Positions 54,301 to 64,000 of a stretch of DNA of 64,000 nucleotides are shown one piece after another. The stretch comes from Branchiostoma floridae. Taxonomy: Eukaryota; Chordata; Leptocardii; Amphioxiformes; Branchiostomatidae. The notes beneath the pieces were generated by a model, which saw only the letters and a program-made list of their open reading frames with translations, ran no database searches and was not told the DNA's origin. The DNA is taken from contig NC_049982.1 in assembly GCF_000003815.2 (NCBI RefSeq), positions 30,807,850 to 30,871,849 on the forward strand. The letters run 5' to 3'. Numbering within the stretch: the first letter of the stretch is position 1; every line of letters starts with the position of its first letter. A program made the translations under genes and the position numbers.

Positions 54301-57300
54301 GCAACTTGTGCCTTGCTGCGAAACGACTTGCCTTGTTGCGAAGTGATGATAGTACCAGAAGTGTGACGTCAGCAAAGGGTAAAAGGTGCTTGGCAGTCGG
54401 TATCGGCTCCCGTCTACCTCGGTTGAGGGAAGGTTGGTAGTTTTTGGTGTAAATGGCCTCTGACTGCCAAGCACCTTTGACCCTTTGTTGATGTCACACT
54501 TCCGGTCTGGATGTGTGTCATTTCAACTTGATAAGGACCAGAGTATCTAGGACTGATCGAAAGCTTGTTGGTAAGCGCTTTATTTTGTGTACGGATATAT
54601 GGTTCTTAAAATTTTAACATAACACTGATGAATCATGTCCGCACAGGTGGTACGAGGAGGACATCTTCCTCCATGAGCTGGCTCACGGCCTCCAGGGGCT
54701 GGGCGCCAAGTACGCCATTCCCGGGTGGCAGGACCGGCTCCAGGCGGCCTACAACAGCGCCCTGGCACGAGGCTTGTGGTACAACACCTACGCTAGGACT
54801 ACTATCCAGGAATACTTCGCCGAAGGTGCTTTACAGTTCCGTTACTCCTTATATCCCATTTTGACTACTCTCCAAACAGACGTTAGGCTCCGGCTGTTTT
54901 TTTAACGTTTTTTTAGTCGTTTTTATAGGGCTTTCTATTTTGTCATTTTTTTTGTTGTGTCCGGCCTATAATAGAAAAAATAGAAAGCCCGATAAAAACG
55001 ACTGAAAAAACAACCGGAACCTAACCTCTGCTTGGAGAGTAATTTTCACTAGGATGGCGCTCTTGCCGCGCTCTCTCTTCGCAATAGAATTTGACAGATC
55101 ACTCAACGAATTCTATAGAAAAGAAATGAATCTTTTTTACACTTTGTGTGTTTTGTTGTCTTCACACTTTTACGTATTATATGATATGTCCAGTGTAAAA
55201 GCGAAGGTTATACATATCCTATTTAGGTTGCAATGAGAGCGCAGCGTGATCGCCGTCTAGTGAAAAGGGGTCTTAGTTATTTTTGGCAATTTTGGCAAAT
55301 ATGATACGTTTGAAGAAAAAGTGAAGAAAAATTGATGCGCAAGCGGATGTCATCCAACTATTAGAATAAGAATGCCGTAAGACATATACATGTAGGTAAC
55401 GTTATGTATTGTAAACCGTTAACGTGCATTATCATAGTATTTGGCATACGGTGTTGTTGGTTAACTCGCATATCAAACTGAAAAACTAGAAAAGGATAGC
55501 TACTAAGGAGTGCTGGAGAATTTTCCTGGTATCGTTTGCCTCTGACGACGGGTCTACCGAAAGTGCTAAAAGGAACGCAAAGAAACGAAATGGAACGAAA
55601 AGGAGTGAAAATGAACGAAAATCCAGGGCAAAAATCTGAAGAGAGAAACGCGAGGGTGTAAAATCGTGAACTGATGTACAATCATCATAGTAGTATGATG
55701 TACAATACTTAGGTAATAAAAATCATGTGTATATTAAGTTACAACTTTTTTTTCAGGAGTGCAGAGCTTTTTTAACGTAGATTCGTTCCGTGACCCACCG
55801 GACGGCGCCCACAACAACGTGGACACCCGAGACAAGCTGCGGCAGTACGACCCGACACTGTACGAGCTCATCGCGCAAGTCTTCCCGTGTGCCAACTACG
55901 TCGTGGACCGCTGCTCCAACCAAGGTATAGTGTTAGTCTTTTACTAACACATGACTTACACATAGACTCAGAGCAAGTCCATACTATTAGGCGAAAATAA
56001 TGAAACAAGACTAACCCTATCCAGATTGGGCTTATTTGGGCATTTCCTTGGCAGGGTGGGGGTGGGGGGGTGTCGGTGGGCTCATTTGGCAGGGGGTGAT
56101 TCTTGAAAGTTTGATATCATTATAACGTTATATGACGTGATTATGACGTCATCAATTTATTTTTTGGCTAAAACATGAACTTCCCATAATAGATAACAAA
56201 ATTATTATTCGAAACTTGTATTATTGTATATATGTTTGTATTTTCGTATTGTCCTTTGTTTTTGTGGCGGCATGAAAAAAAGTCAATGAGTGTGTCGTCA
56301 CTATATGTTGGTAAGAAATGGAAAAATTTCTTCAATGTCGTATCCTTCAGGTCTTACGATCAGCGCTCCTCTCAAGATGAACTGCAACACTGACGGGAGC
56401 GGGAGTATCACCGCATACGGTAACAGCGGCAGTACTGAAGGTGACACAGGCGATAGTGATGGCGGAACTGAAGCAGGTAATGTACTGAAGACAGTGACGG
56501 TTGACTCCTTGGTTCTGTAGTTACCGAGACGGGGGCCGATACCGACTGCCAATCACCTTTCCTTTGACCCTTTGCTGACGTCACACTTTCTGTCTGGATG
56601 TATGACTTAGGCTTTGGATCATTTAGACTTGCTAATAATAAGAGGACTGATTGAAAGCTTGTTGGTAAGCGCTTTATTTGGAGTACGGGCGCATGGTTAT
56701 TTTAATTATAACAGAAAATGAAGAGTCCATTGCACGGTATCCCATACTCAGTTTAAGAGTTTCCATTGGATGTCATCCATATTATCAAGGAGGTTAAATG
56801 ATACATGTATAATCAAATCAAATGGCCTATGTACAAAGACATGCAGTGTCACGTACTTTGGTTCATGATTTCGTTCGTTGAAGAGGTTCATCAGTCACGC
56901 ATGAATACAGTTGCTCCAAGTAATGACTGTTTTTAAAGGTAAGGAACATACCTCGAAATTTTCGACGGCTGACCTAGTCTCAAGAGTGACCTAGTCTCGA
57001 TCTTGCGAGAAAGCACGAGACCGAGATCAGGCTTGCGTAGATAATCTGCCCCCTCCCCCGCCTCCTTGCGGAGTAGGGGTAGGTAGGTGGTAGGGGGCAG
57101 ATGATCTACGCATTGCCTTATCTAATCTCGTGCTCTCTCGCGAGATCGAGACTATGTCACTCTCCGTGAACAAGATGGACTGTTAACCGTCGAAAATTTG
57201 GAGGTACATATCTTTAAAAACAGTCATTGCTTGAAGAAAACTTGGAGTAGCCATGATTTCGTTCATGATAAATTCTGGGCGATTGTCATAACCAAGTTTG

Positions 57301-57767
57301 GTTTAATTGCAGAGAACTGTCAGGACTTGAACAGTTACTGTCCTGACTGGGCTGACCAGGGCCAATGTACCGGAGCTTACACAGCCTACATGAGCACAAA
57401 CTGTCAACGGAGCTGTCGCATCTGCGGGGCTGAAGGTTGGTAACGGTTTTCTTATAACTGATAAACTTTGCCGCATATTGCATATATTCCCCCCACCCAC
57501 AAATGGCTACCACACAAATTTGTCATGCCGATGGCTGATTAGTTATCCTGATTGATGAGAAAATGTTACATCGGCCGGCTTTTAAAGTAAAGTTTTCCCT
57601 AGACTATATACCAGTACTATAGCAACTGATGATTTCATTGTTTCTTAGGGTCGAACTGCGTGGACACGAACGACAGCTGCACTGAATGGGCTCAGCGGGG
57701 AGAATGCAACATCAACCCCGCCTACATGAACCAAAACTGCCGCAGGAGCTGTAACCTCTGCCCCTAA
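48315..57767 (+). CDS. Secreted EGF-metalloprotease-ShK protein, 12 exons, 529 aa
   Basis: Exons are 48315-48410, 50536-50653, 51197-51309, 51759-51837, 52427-52548, 53250-53417, 53911-54089, 54647-54825, 55757-55924, 56351-56476, 57313-57435 and 57649-57767. The frame is continuous and all introns are GT-AG. Residues 1-18 are a signal peptide. An NST and an NAT site allow N-glycosylation. Residues 72-109 form an integrin-type EGF (CGCGGCTCHAGWMGRTCDC). The catalytic domain is about 110-405, with HELAH at 301-305 and a downstream EYFAEG (347-352) likely giving the third zinc ligand, a gluzincin-like layout. The metzincin HExxHxxGxxH is not satisfied (Gln at the Gly position, Gly at the third His), so it is not an astacin. 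A Gly/Ser/Thr linker leads to two ShK six-cysteine domains (about 450-490 and 491-529). It is presumably an extracellular protease; the substrate is unknown and I cannot name the peptidase family. Confidence 0.87.
48504..48532 (-). other. Hammerhead-like core motif
   Basis: The minus strand reads CTGATGA, one extra A, a 7-bp stem with a GAG loop, then GAAA. This is the order of a hammerhead ribozyme core. The extra A and the lack of an obvious stem III weaken it. It may be the terminal hairpin of a Penelope-like retroelement remnant in intron 1 of the metalloprotease gene. Confidence 0.3.
48778..48987. mobile_element. MITE family B, copy 2 (protease intron 1)
   Basis: Arms gttcacctttatccgagggg and ggataaaggtgaac, plus gatatccc and tttgaaaccaccgtcgactt internal matches to the copy at 2790-2997. 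Confidence 0.82.
49030..49215 (-). mobile_element. SINE-related fragment
   Basis: It contains cgccatctccgtttcagcag, ggtcaactggtagcggtgtg and agcagagaaagcaacat. The same blocks occur at 62936-63110, inside the SINE that interrupts the family G MITE. It includes a run of ten guanines. Confidence 0.55.
51337..51633. mobile_element. Inverted-repeat element (protease intron 3)
   Basis: The ends aggaatagggtacag plus cacacgagcgtgtat are matched in inverse by atatacactcgtgtagctat and tccctta. The interior holds catacgcatctca and its inverse gatgcgtatgaggtgcg. It starts about 28 bases after the exon 3 donor. Confidence 0.6.
54358..54600. repeat. Dispersed repeat family Q, inverted pair (protease intron 7)
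   Basis: gtgtgacgtcagcaaagggt and ggtgcttggcagtcggtatc are followed by the inverse, actgccaagcacctttgacc and gatgtcacacttccggtctg. The unit then continues to gaaagcttgttggtaagcgc. It ends about 45 bases before exon 8, which encodes the zinc site. Confidence 0.7.
54862..55044. mobile_element. Palindromic MITE (protease intron 8)
   Basis: gttaggctccggctgttttt and tttttatagggctttctatt pair with aatagaaagcccgataaaaa and aacaaccggaacctaacctc. It is related to the split MITE at 4704-5259. It begins 36 bases after the exon 8 donor. Confidence 0.85.
55041..55270. mobile_element. MITE distantly related to family D
   Basis: ttcactaggatggcgctctt and cgccgtctagtgaa form the ends, with the AT-rich ttacgtattatatgata centre typical of family D. 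It abuts the previous MITE. Confidence 0.6.
56525..56700 (+). repeat. Dispersed repeat family Q, copy 3 (protease intron 10)
   Basis: gggggccgataccgactgcc, ccctttgctgacgtcacact and gaaagcttgttggtaagcgc follow in the same order as at 54470-54590 and 12615-12760. Confidence 0.75.
56916..57234. mobile_element. Long palindromic MITE (protease intron 10)
   Basis: The outer arms are ccaagtaatgactgttttta and aaaaacagtcattgcttg, and the inner arms ctagtctcgatcttgcgaga and tctcgcgagatcgagactat. The centre is a C/G-rich loop near 57045-57090. The arms total about 150 bases each. It ends about 80 bases before the first ShK exon. Confidence 0.88.
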
Positions 57768-57928
57768 ACAATTGGTAAGACTGTCACGTGTTCTTCACGT
57801 GATTTTAGGTGATCTTCACGTGATCACTACATGTGACGTTCACGTGATCGCCACGTGAATATCGTAGTACGATGGCCATCATGACTTTGCTATCCATTTC
57901 CGTGGATTGTAGTTAAACTTTTAGCCTT

Positions 57929-58179
57929 AAGGTGCACTCTCACTGCACTTGCGTCAATCTTGCATCACTGCGGGGTTCCAAAGATATTCAACAAATTTCA
58001 GAGATAAAGAACGATTTTTCCCTTCTTGTGTGTTTTCTCGTTTTCTAAGTCATGCTTATACGTATTAAGCAATATCTAAATAATTTAAAAAATCGGAGAA
58101 AATAACAAAGTAGTGACGCAGTGAACAAGCCCCGCAGTGACGCAAGCTTGACGCAAGTGCAGGGAGAGTGCACACCTCA
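57929..58179. mobile_element. MITE family D, copy 3
   Basis: aaggtgcactctcactgcac to ggagagtgcacacct, with cgcagt sub-terminal blocks and a cgtattaagcaatatc centre. It starts 162 bases after the protease stop, so it may lie in the 3' UTR. A candidate poly(A) signal AATAAA follows at 58602-58607. Confidence 0.85.
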
Positions 58180-60019
58180 AAACAACCAAACAGACGTCGC
58201 CATGATAATCTATCGTTTATACACTGATTTCTGACTTACTAGTAACTCTTACACAAAAATTGACTGCAACCCTATTCTTTCTATTTTTCTAGCATCCATG
58301 ATCCGGGCGTGAAAACAACCATCGTCCCAGCTATGGTAGCCTGTCAATCGTGCATGAGTTCACTTTGTGTGCCCTTCAGTTATTTTGTTCCTTTGTTATA
58401 ACGTTAGCATTTGTTTCCACTGCTGTGGTTGCTTTGACGGTTTAAACACCAGTAGTCTTTGTTCAATGTTGAAACACACCAATTCTTTGCAATAGAATTT
58501 TCTTAATATGTGATATACTTGTATGTATATAAAGCTCTATAACGTTTTACACCTCATAAATCATGTTAACTGCAAAAGACGACAATTTTCGCAAATTCTG
58601 CAATAAACATGACTGCACTGTTGATTAGAGTTGACTGAACCTAAGTTAGATGTGATTTTAGGATCTACACATGCTGGATTTAGTCGACCACACAGGCAGT
58701 TTAAGGCCTGTGACACCTGTAGATTCTCAGTCGAGCAGTTATATGGCCATAACTTTTGATGTAACCATCTGTTTTCAACAATTTTTGGCCAGTTAACGTA
58801 ATTCACCCATATTCAAAATATGATGACAAGAAAATTGTGGATCCTCAATATTTTGGGTTTAACAAACCATTTTTTGGTAAAAAATAGGGATGCTATTAAA
58901 ATGGGTCTGTGCCCACTATGAAATGATTGTCTAACTGAGTCATATTTTCTGGAGTAATAGATTATATCTCTGTGAAATCTAATATGCCCGGGGATCTTGC
59001 CGCTTTACATCGGTAAGGCTCCGTTTTGGGGCAAAAACAGAATTTTTGGGTATTTTTCGTACAAATATCAATACAGCCACGGAAATCAAAGATATTGCAA
59101 GAAGGCCCGCTTGATTTCTGAAGGTCTAAGGCTTAATGAACATAAATCTGCACATAACTCGTAATAAAACCAAAATTGTCACAGGCCTTAAAGTGCCCGA
59201 GCACGATATGTACTATGGGCACTTTACTCAATGTGGCTGTGATGCGTGCTACATACGCTTTAATTGAAATGTAAAGCTAGCTCTCAGTCGTGCATATACT
59301 GTTTTTAGATCAAAATGTCTGCAATGTTTTTTTGCGTCGCTGTAAACTTGTGACATTACGATTGTCGGCATGTTAATGCCATATCTTCGGGGGGGGGGGG
59401 GGGGGAGCGCCGCCTAGCGGTTTCTGGCTGCCCTCCGACGGTCTCCATTGGGGGGAAAAACCTTAATGATTTTATATAGCAGTACGTAAATAAAATCTGA
59501 CACAGAAAATCTCTTGGCCCATAGGCATTGTCAGTAAACATAGTTCTAAAGTGTAAGAGACACAAATCCTGAAAAATATGGTATTTTTTGCATAATTATT
59601 CTATGTGTTTGGGGTCATTTGAAGGTCTTGGCCTCACACAGACACCACATTGTATTATACTTTATAATCGGGTTTCTGCTCTCACATATTACAATAAAAT
59701 GGCGTATAGCCTGCAAAGAAATGTCATTAAGCGTTTGTCTCTTTACTTTGTGTATTTATCTTCGCTGGATGGTTGTTTTTTTGTCGGTAGCGTTATTTTT
59801 TGGACGTGATTTGTGTGTTTGTGGATGCCTGTTTGGATTGGATTGATGCTTGGTTTGTGGATAAATCTTAATGTGACACTAAAATGATTTAATATTACTA
59901 TACTGCAACCGAACTTCTATCTACATCGACTTCTATACATGCTATGGTCGTGATGTTGGAGTGGTAGAAAGCTCAGGAGGGCAGAGAGTACGGGGTGTTG
60001 ATTGCCAAACACCCCCAAG
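58180..60019. other. Intergenic DNA, no gene seen
   Basis: I find no supported exon. A G-run of about 18 bases lies at 59388-59405. The stretch 58590-59190 may contain the end of the protease transcript. Confidence 0.45.
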
Positions 60020-60509
60020 TACACTACCAAAAATGATTTTTTTCTTATTTTGTTTACCCCATGGACAATTCTCATATGAAGAAAAATATCCCTACAGGAA
60101 GAAAATGTAGAATAAAATTCAAGCAAAACGAGAAACCACATTTTTTAGACTTAAGCAAAATCTTCTTATTTTCATCTTATAATGCAAGAAAAAATTCTAG
60201 AAATTCTTATTTTTTTCTAACCATATTAAACTCTTAAGAATTAATACAAGAATTTTTTTCGTACTAGAAGATAAGTTTTCTGTGAGGAAGCAAAACAAGA
60301 TAAAGAAGGAAAATCATTAATTTTTTGGAAATACAAGAAAACAAATCTCAAATTTTCTCAAAAACTTGGCAAGCAAAAATTTGCTTGCCCCATGGACAAG
60401 CACATTTCTCTAAGATTTCTTGGGGACAGGATAATTTTCTTCATGGAAGATTAAATTTTCTGTGAGGAAGCAAACAAGATAAATAAGAAAAAGCATTTTT
60501 GGTAGTGTA
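60020..60509. mobile_element. MITE with tacactaccaaaaatg ends
   Basis: The terminal inverted repeats tacactaccaaaaatg and catttttggtagtgta continue into ttcttatttt / aaataagaaa. The inner arms have gaggaagcaaaacaagataa repeated near 60281 and 60465, and ccccatggaca occurs twice. It is AT-rich and non-coding. Confidence 0.85.
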
Positions 60510-62261
60510 GCTTTTTGAACTACACGCCTAAGAACCAATTTAGTTTTAGACTTTGAAAAGTATAACTCAAGAAGGGATTGACAGATCGTCATGATTTTGG
60601 TATGTAGATAGCTTAAGTGATGCATGGTATGATTACATTGTACATAAAACACAAATCATGATAATCTAATTTGCATAATTGATAAACATGTTCTATCTCG
60701 TTCCATGATAGGACTACTCAAACATGTGACGCATGTAAATGAGACATAACATTTAATTTGATAAATAAACATGATGAAAATGACGACAAAAAAACCATAC
60801 ATGTAATCAAAGATGAGATAAGTAAATGGTTAAGTAAAGACAAAAATTCAGTATATGCTTGACATAAAAATTCTGTATATTCATGACATAAAAATGCAGC
60901 ACATCTTTATGATAAAGAATTCGCGAGCTTAACCGCTATGTTATTTGGGAAGAATGAATTTCATACCAATGGATTCAAATGCAGAATTTTTTGTTACTCA
61001 TAGCATAACAATAAATGAATAGTCCACAACGCTGCGTCCAACCAAGCATGAAAACTTTATTGTTTGTTACAACATGGTATTGTCGATGCATTGCTAACAC
61101 GAAGTATAAAAAGTTATATGTTTCTGTAAAGATTCTTTGTGTGTGCATTGTTTTTATTTTTCTCACGAAATGTGAACGCATGCATTAAAATGTGCACGTG
61201 AATACATCCAAATTACAAAATGCATCAGCAAAGTAGAACATGAATTAATAAAACAAACAAACTAAGAAACTAACAAAACATTGACGGAATATTGCGAAGG
61301 TATAGAATGACACATTTGCACAGTCTCCAAGTTAGTGAACAACTGAAGATGACTTGCAAAACATCCAAAAAGTATGCAGTTTTGTTGGTCATCATGAGTA
61401 GAAAAAGAGTAGATGAATGCAAATTACAGTGTAAAAGGTATCTTTTATGTGAAAGAAATTAAATATATATTCAATTCATTTATATACTATATTACTAATA
61501 TGTAGTGAGGTTGATAACACTAGTAGTAAGAGTGACTACATGCATTTCATGTTATTAAGTAATGTATAAAACATGACTATTTTAGGTACCATGCATTGTT
61601 GTATCAAACCAATAAACAGTTGATGATATTTGACATATACATGTAGCCACATCAACGTTCATATATCAATAGCACATGTACAATAATTACACTGTATTGT
61701 ATTGATACTCGTACATGGATTTATGTATTGTCCACCATTTCAACGCAACCATATGGTTTCAGATTCATGGTTTAACTAAATAACCTCTTTGGTTTAACCA
61801 AATTTATAAAACATCAGTAATAACTGTATCATACGAAATCACTACTTAACAGCAAGACACTTATACACTTATTGGTAGTCTAGTCACTGGTATCTACACA
61901 CTCGGTTACTATGCTCATAGATGGTTTTATCTCTAAATTATCTGTGATTCAAAGCAACTTATCCTTTTCTTTAGCCAGTCTCCATATGCTTAGAATGGGT
62001 GTTTATACCATACTTGGTCGTGATACATGTTACATTCGATATGAGTAATCTGTTATGTGATAACTTGGCTTATCACATGGACTTCTACTGTTATCACATG
62101 GCCTTTCATAGAATCATTTAAAGCTGATCTCACTTCAAGTCCTCTTTCCAAAATTTGAATACAGGATTCGAATGTGGCATTGCTGTTGTTACAATGTTTT
62201 GTTCCAGGACACGTTTTGCATTGAGATAACTATGTGCTTTCAATATTTAATGTGCCTTTTT
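60510..62261. other. Intergenic DNA, no gene seen
   Basis: Very AT-rich sequence with only short frames. Nothing recognisable was found except a small gttatcacatgg repeat near 62060-62110. Confidence 0.45.
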
Positions 62262-62846
62262 ATAGAATAAAACACGTTGTATTCCGCATCACCCAGGGTA
62301 CCAGCCTGATCGCCGGAAGGATGGCCTGATAGCCCATGGCAGGAGAGCGATCCGACCCGCGGGAGGGCTGGGACCGAGGGTGATGCGGAATACACCGTCT
62401 TGTATTTTATGTATGTCATACCCACATGAGAAGACAAATGTTTTGATGCGAAATGCTCAAGGATTTGAGAAAATTTGGTGCCCTTGAACAAGAATTATCG
62501 CAACAGCAATGTTCCAACGTCCGAATCAGGTGTTCGAATTTTCGACCGCGCCGCACTCGGCATGCGCAGAGTATGTTCGAATTAATCGTTGGAAGCCTAT
62601 GTGATAAAACTCCAAAGCCCGTGTGATACGATTTTTTTATCATCTGGTCCGGAACACCTGTATCGACCGTTATCGTAGCCCAGGCATGACGTGATGTAAA
62701 ATACAAAACAATGTATAATGCATCACCCTGAGTTCCAGCCCTACCGTGGGTTGGATCGCTAAAGCTGATGGGCTATATCAGGTGATCCACCCGCGATCAG
62801 TCTCGTACCTCGGGTAATATGGAATATACACTGTTTTGTATTCTAT
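62262..62846. mobile_element. Pair of related hairpins (foldback element)
   Basis: Hairpin 1 (62266-62408) pairs tattccgcatcacccagggt with its inverse gggtgatgcggaataca. Hairpin 2 (about 62694-62846) is a diverged relative with aatgcatcaccctgagttcc and acctcgggtaatatggaata. Both are bordered by tgtattttat-like sequence. They could be two MITE copies or the two ends of one element with a 290-base centre. Confidence 0.7.
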
Positions 62847-62864
62847 CATTATCATCAGTCACTG

Positions 62865-63653
62865 TGTACACTTTTCTCACGCGGCGGCCATCATAGATTG
62901 ACAGCGGGGTCAATGCGGCAAACAGTTAAAAAGTTAAACCCTTCCCGCGCCAAGATGGCGCATAGGGCGGTGCCCATCTCTGTTTCGTTAGCCCTGGGGC
63001 ACACACAACGCAATCACTACAGCAGGGGGCTAGTCCACTGGTAGTGGTGTGTGTTCAACTTCCATACTCTTTCCCGAATGCTGAGTGCTAAGCAGAGAAA
63101 GCAGCATGTACCATTTTTAAAGTCTTTGGTATGACTCGGCCGGCATCGAACTCACGACCTTCCGAACGCAAGGCGAACACTCTACCCACTAGGTCATTGA
63201 GTATAGTGAGGAAAGCCATGTAAAGTGCCTTTCCCAAGGGATCGGTGACACGCAGTCGGATTCGAACCCACAACCTCTCGGTCACGAGGTACAAATTCCG
63301 CCGCTGCGCCACACGATCCCATTGAGGCAAACAGACAAAACTTATTTCTAAAATCAACTCCCATTCAGTTTTTCCCAGCAGACCACACAAATTTTCACAA
63401 TATAAGATCAAATAATAAATATTATAACCAGTGTTAAGCAGTGAAATATGGAGCAATTTAGACAAGCGTACTGATCCCAAAATAAAAACATAAAAATGCA
63501 AATATTTGACGGACATCCAGCCATTCTCTTATTGGTCAATTTTCTAATTTCCATGCTATCATTGGTTGAACTGCTAATTTTGATGGGCAGTCTTTTGTTT
63601 GCCTCATTGGACTCGTATTAGATCTATCATGGCCGCCGCGTGAGAAAGGCGTA
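62865..63653. mobile_element. MITE family G, copy 2, interrupted by a SINE
   Basis: It has the same termini as 21363-21765 (cttttctcacgcggcggcca and tggccgccgcgtgagaaagg). The body is interrupted by a minus-strand SINE at 62926-63320 and resumes with the caaacagacaaaacttattt block. Confidence 0.85.
62926..63320 (-). mobile_element. tRNA-derived SINE with two tRNA-like segments
   Basis: Read on the minus strand, the head gatcgtgtggcgcagcggcg and B box gggttcgaatccgactgc open the element, followed by cccttgggaaaggcacttta. A second tRNA-like part follows (tgacctagtgggtagagtgt, then ggtcgtgagttcgatgcc). The insertion is flanked by aatgcggcaaacag and attgaggcaaacag, a 14-base duplication with two mismatches. 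Confidence 0.8.
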
Positions 63654-64000
63654 TTCTATATCTATGCTTCATCTGGGGTGCCATCTGAGGGAATGACATC
63701 TTTCTTCAATATGATGTTTCCATACAGTGCAGTTTCTCTAAAAAAAAGTTGGGAACGAACAACATTAGAAGCTTTCAATTGATTACTAAGATTCTGCGGC
63801 ATTCGCTATATTAGGCCAACAATCATTGTAAAACAAATTCGCATGTATGATATTGTTGTCAATGCAGTCTGAGAACTGATCGACTTGATGTCTTTAAGAT
63901 ACAGAAGTGGCTGTAAAATGAATATAACATGTTTTATTTCAAGAAATCTACACAGAATGAGGTTATTTATTGTACATTAGATTTTAATGGCATTGTTGTG
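63654..64000. other. Window end, no gene seen
   Basis: AT-rich sequence with no supported feature. Confidence 0.4.

Noticed and set aside
54647-54825. Astacin or other metzincin
   Set aside because: After HELAH the required Gly and third His are absent (Gln and Gly instead), while a downstream EYFAE fits a Glu ligand.
63240-63320. Possible tRNA gene on the minus strand
   Set aside because: Same SINE head as at 4828, flanked by a target duplication and inserted in a MITE.

Overview
The window is eukaryotic genomic DNA from an invertebrate deuterostome, most likely an amphioxus (Branchiostoma). This is inferred from the gene set (a four-exon stanniocalcin, a TEX261 orthologue, a Toll-like receptor with a shuffled intracellular part), GT-AG introns, and dense short inverted-repeat elements, tRNA-derived SINEs and minisatellites. 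No taxonomic marker was available to prove it.

Five multi-exon protein genes could be assembled, each with an unbroken reading frame across all splice joins. Left to right: (1) stanniocalcin, + strand, 328-13007, 4 exons, 210 aa; (2) TEX261, - strand, 29276-20271, 6 exons, 209 aa, a multipass protein of the early secretory pathway; (3) an AMN1/ZYG11-like leucine-rich-repeat protein, + strand, 31055-34605, 3 exons, 497 aa; (4) a very unusual receptor, + strand, 36305-43817, 5 exons, 1479 aa, with signal peptide, about ten LRRs, LRRCT, one membrane span, TIR, long linker, ZU5, UPA and Death domains; (5) a secreted metalloprotease, + strand, 48315-57767, 12 exons, 529 aa, with an integrin-type EGF, an HELAH zinc site and two ShK domains.

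Gene 4 is the main discovery candidate. It joins a Toll-like receptor (LRR-TM-TIR) to the ZU5-UPA-Death supramodule of UNC5 netrin receptors and PIDD. The ZU5 carries a His-Phe-Thr at a place resembling the PIDD/UNC5CL autoproteolysis site, the linker holds a TRAF6-type motif, and the upstream region has two kappaB-like and two AP-1-like sites in a duplicated arrangement. This suggests a single-chain receptor able to signal through both TIR and Death-domain partners.

The rest is introns and intergenic DNA filled with repeats: hAT-like MITEs with visible 8-bp target duplications, at least four other MITE families present in two to four copies, nested insertions (MITE in MITE, SINE in MITE), LINE 3' ends, two SINE types, a 25-bp minisatellite of about 41 units (15851-16887), and several microsatellites. 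The long stretches 13.4-15.8 kb, 43.8-48.3 kb and 58.2-64.0 kb hold no gene that I can support.
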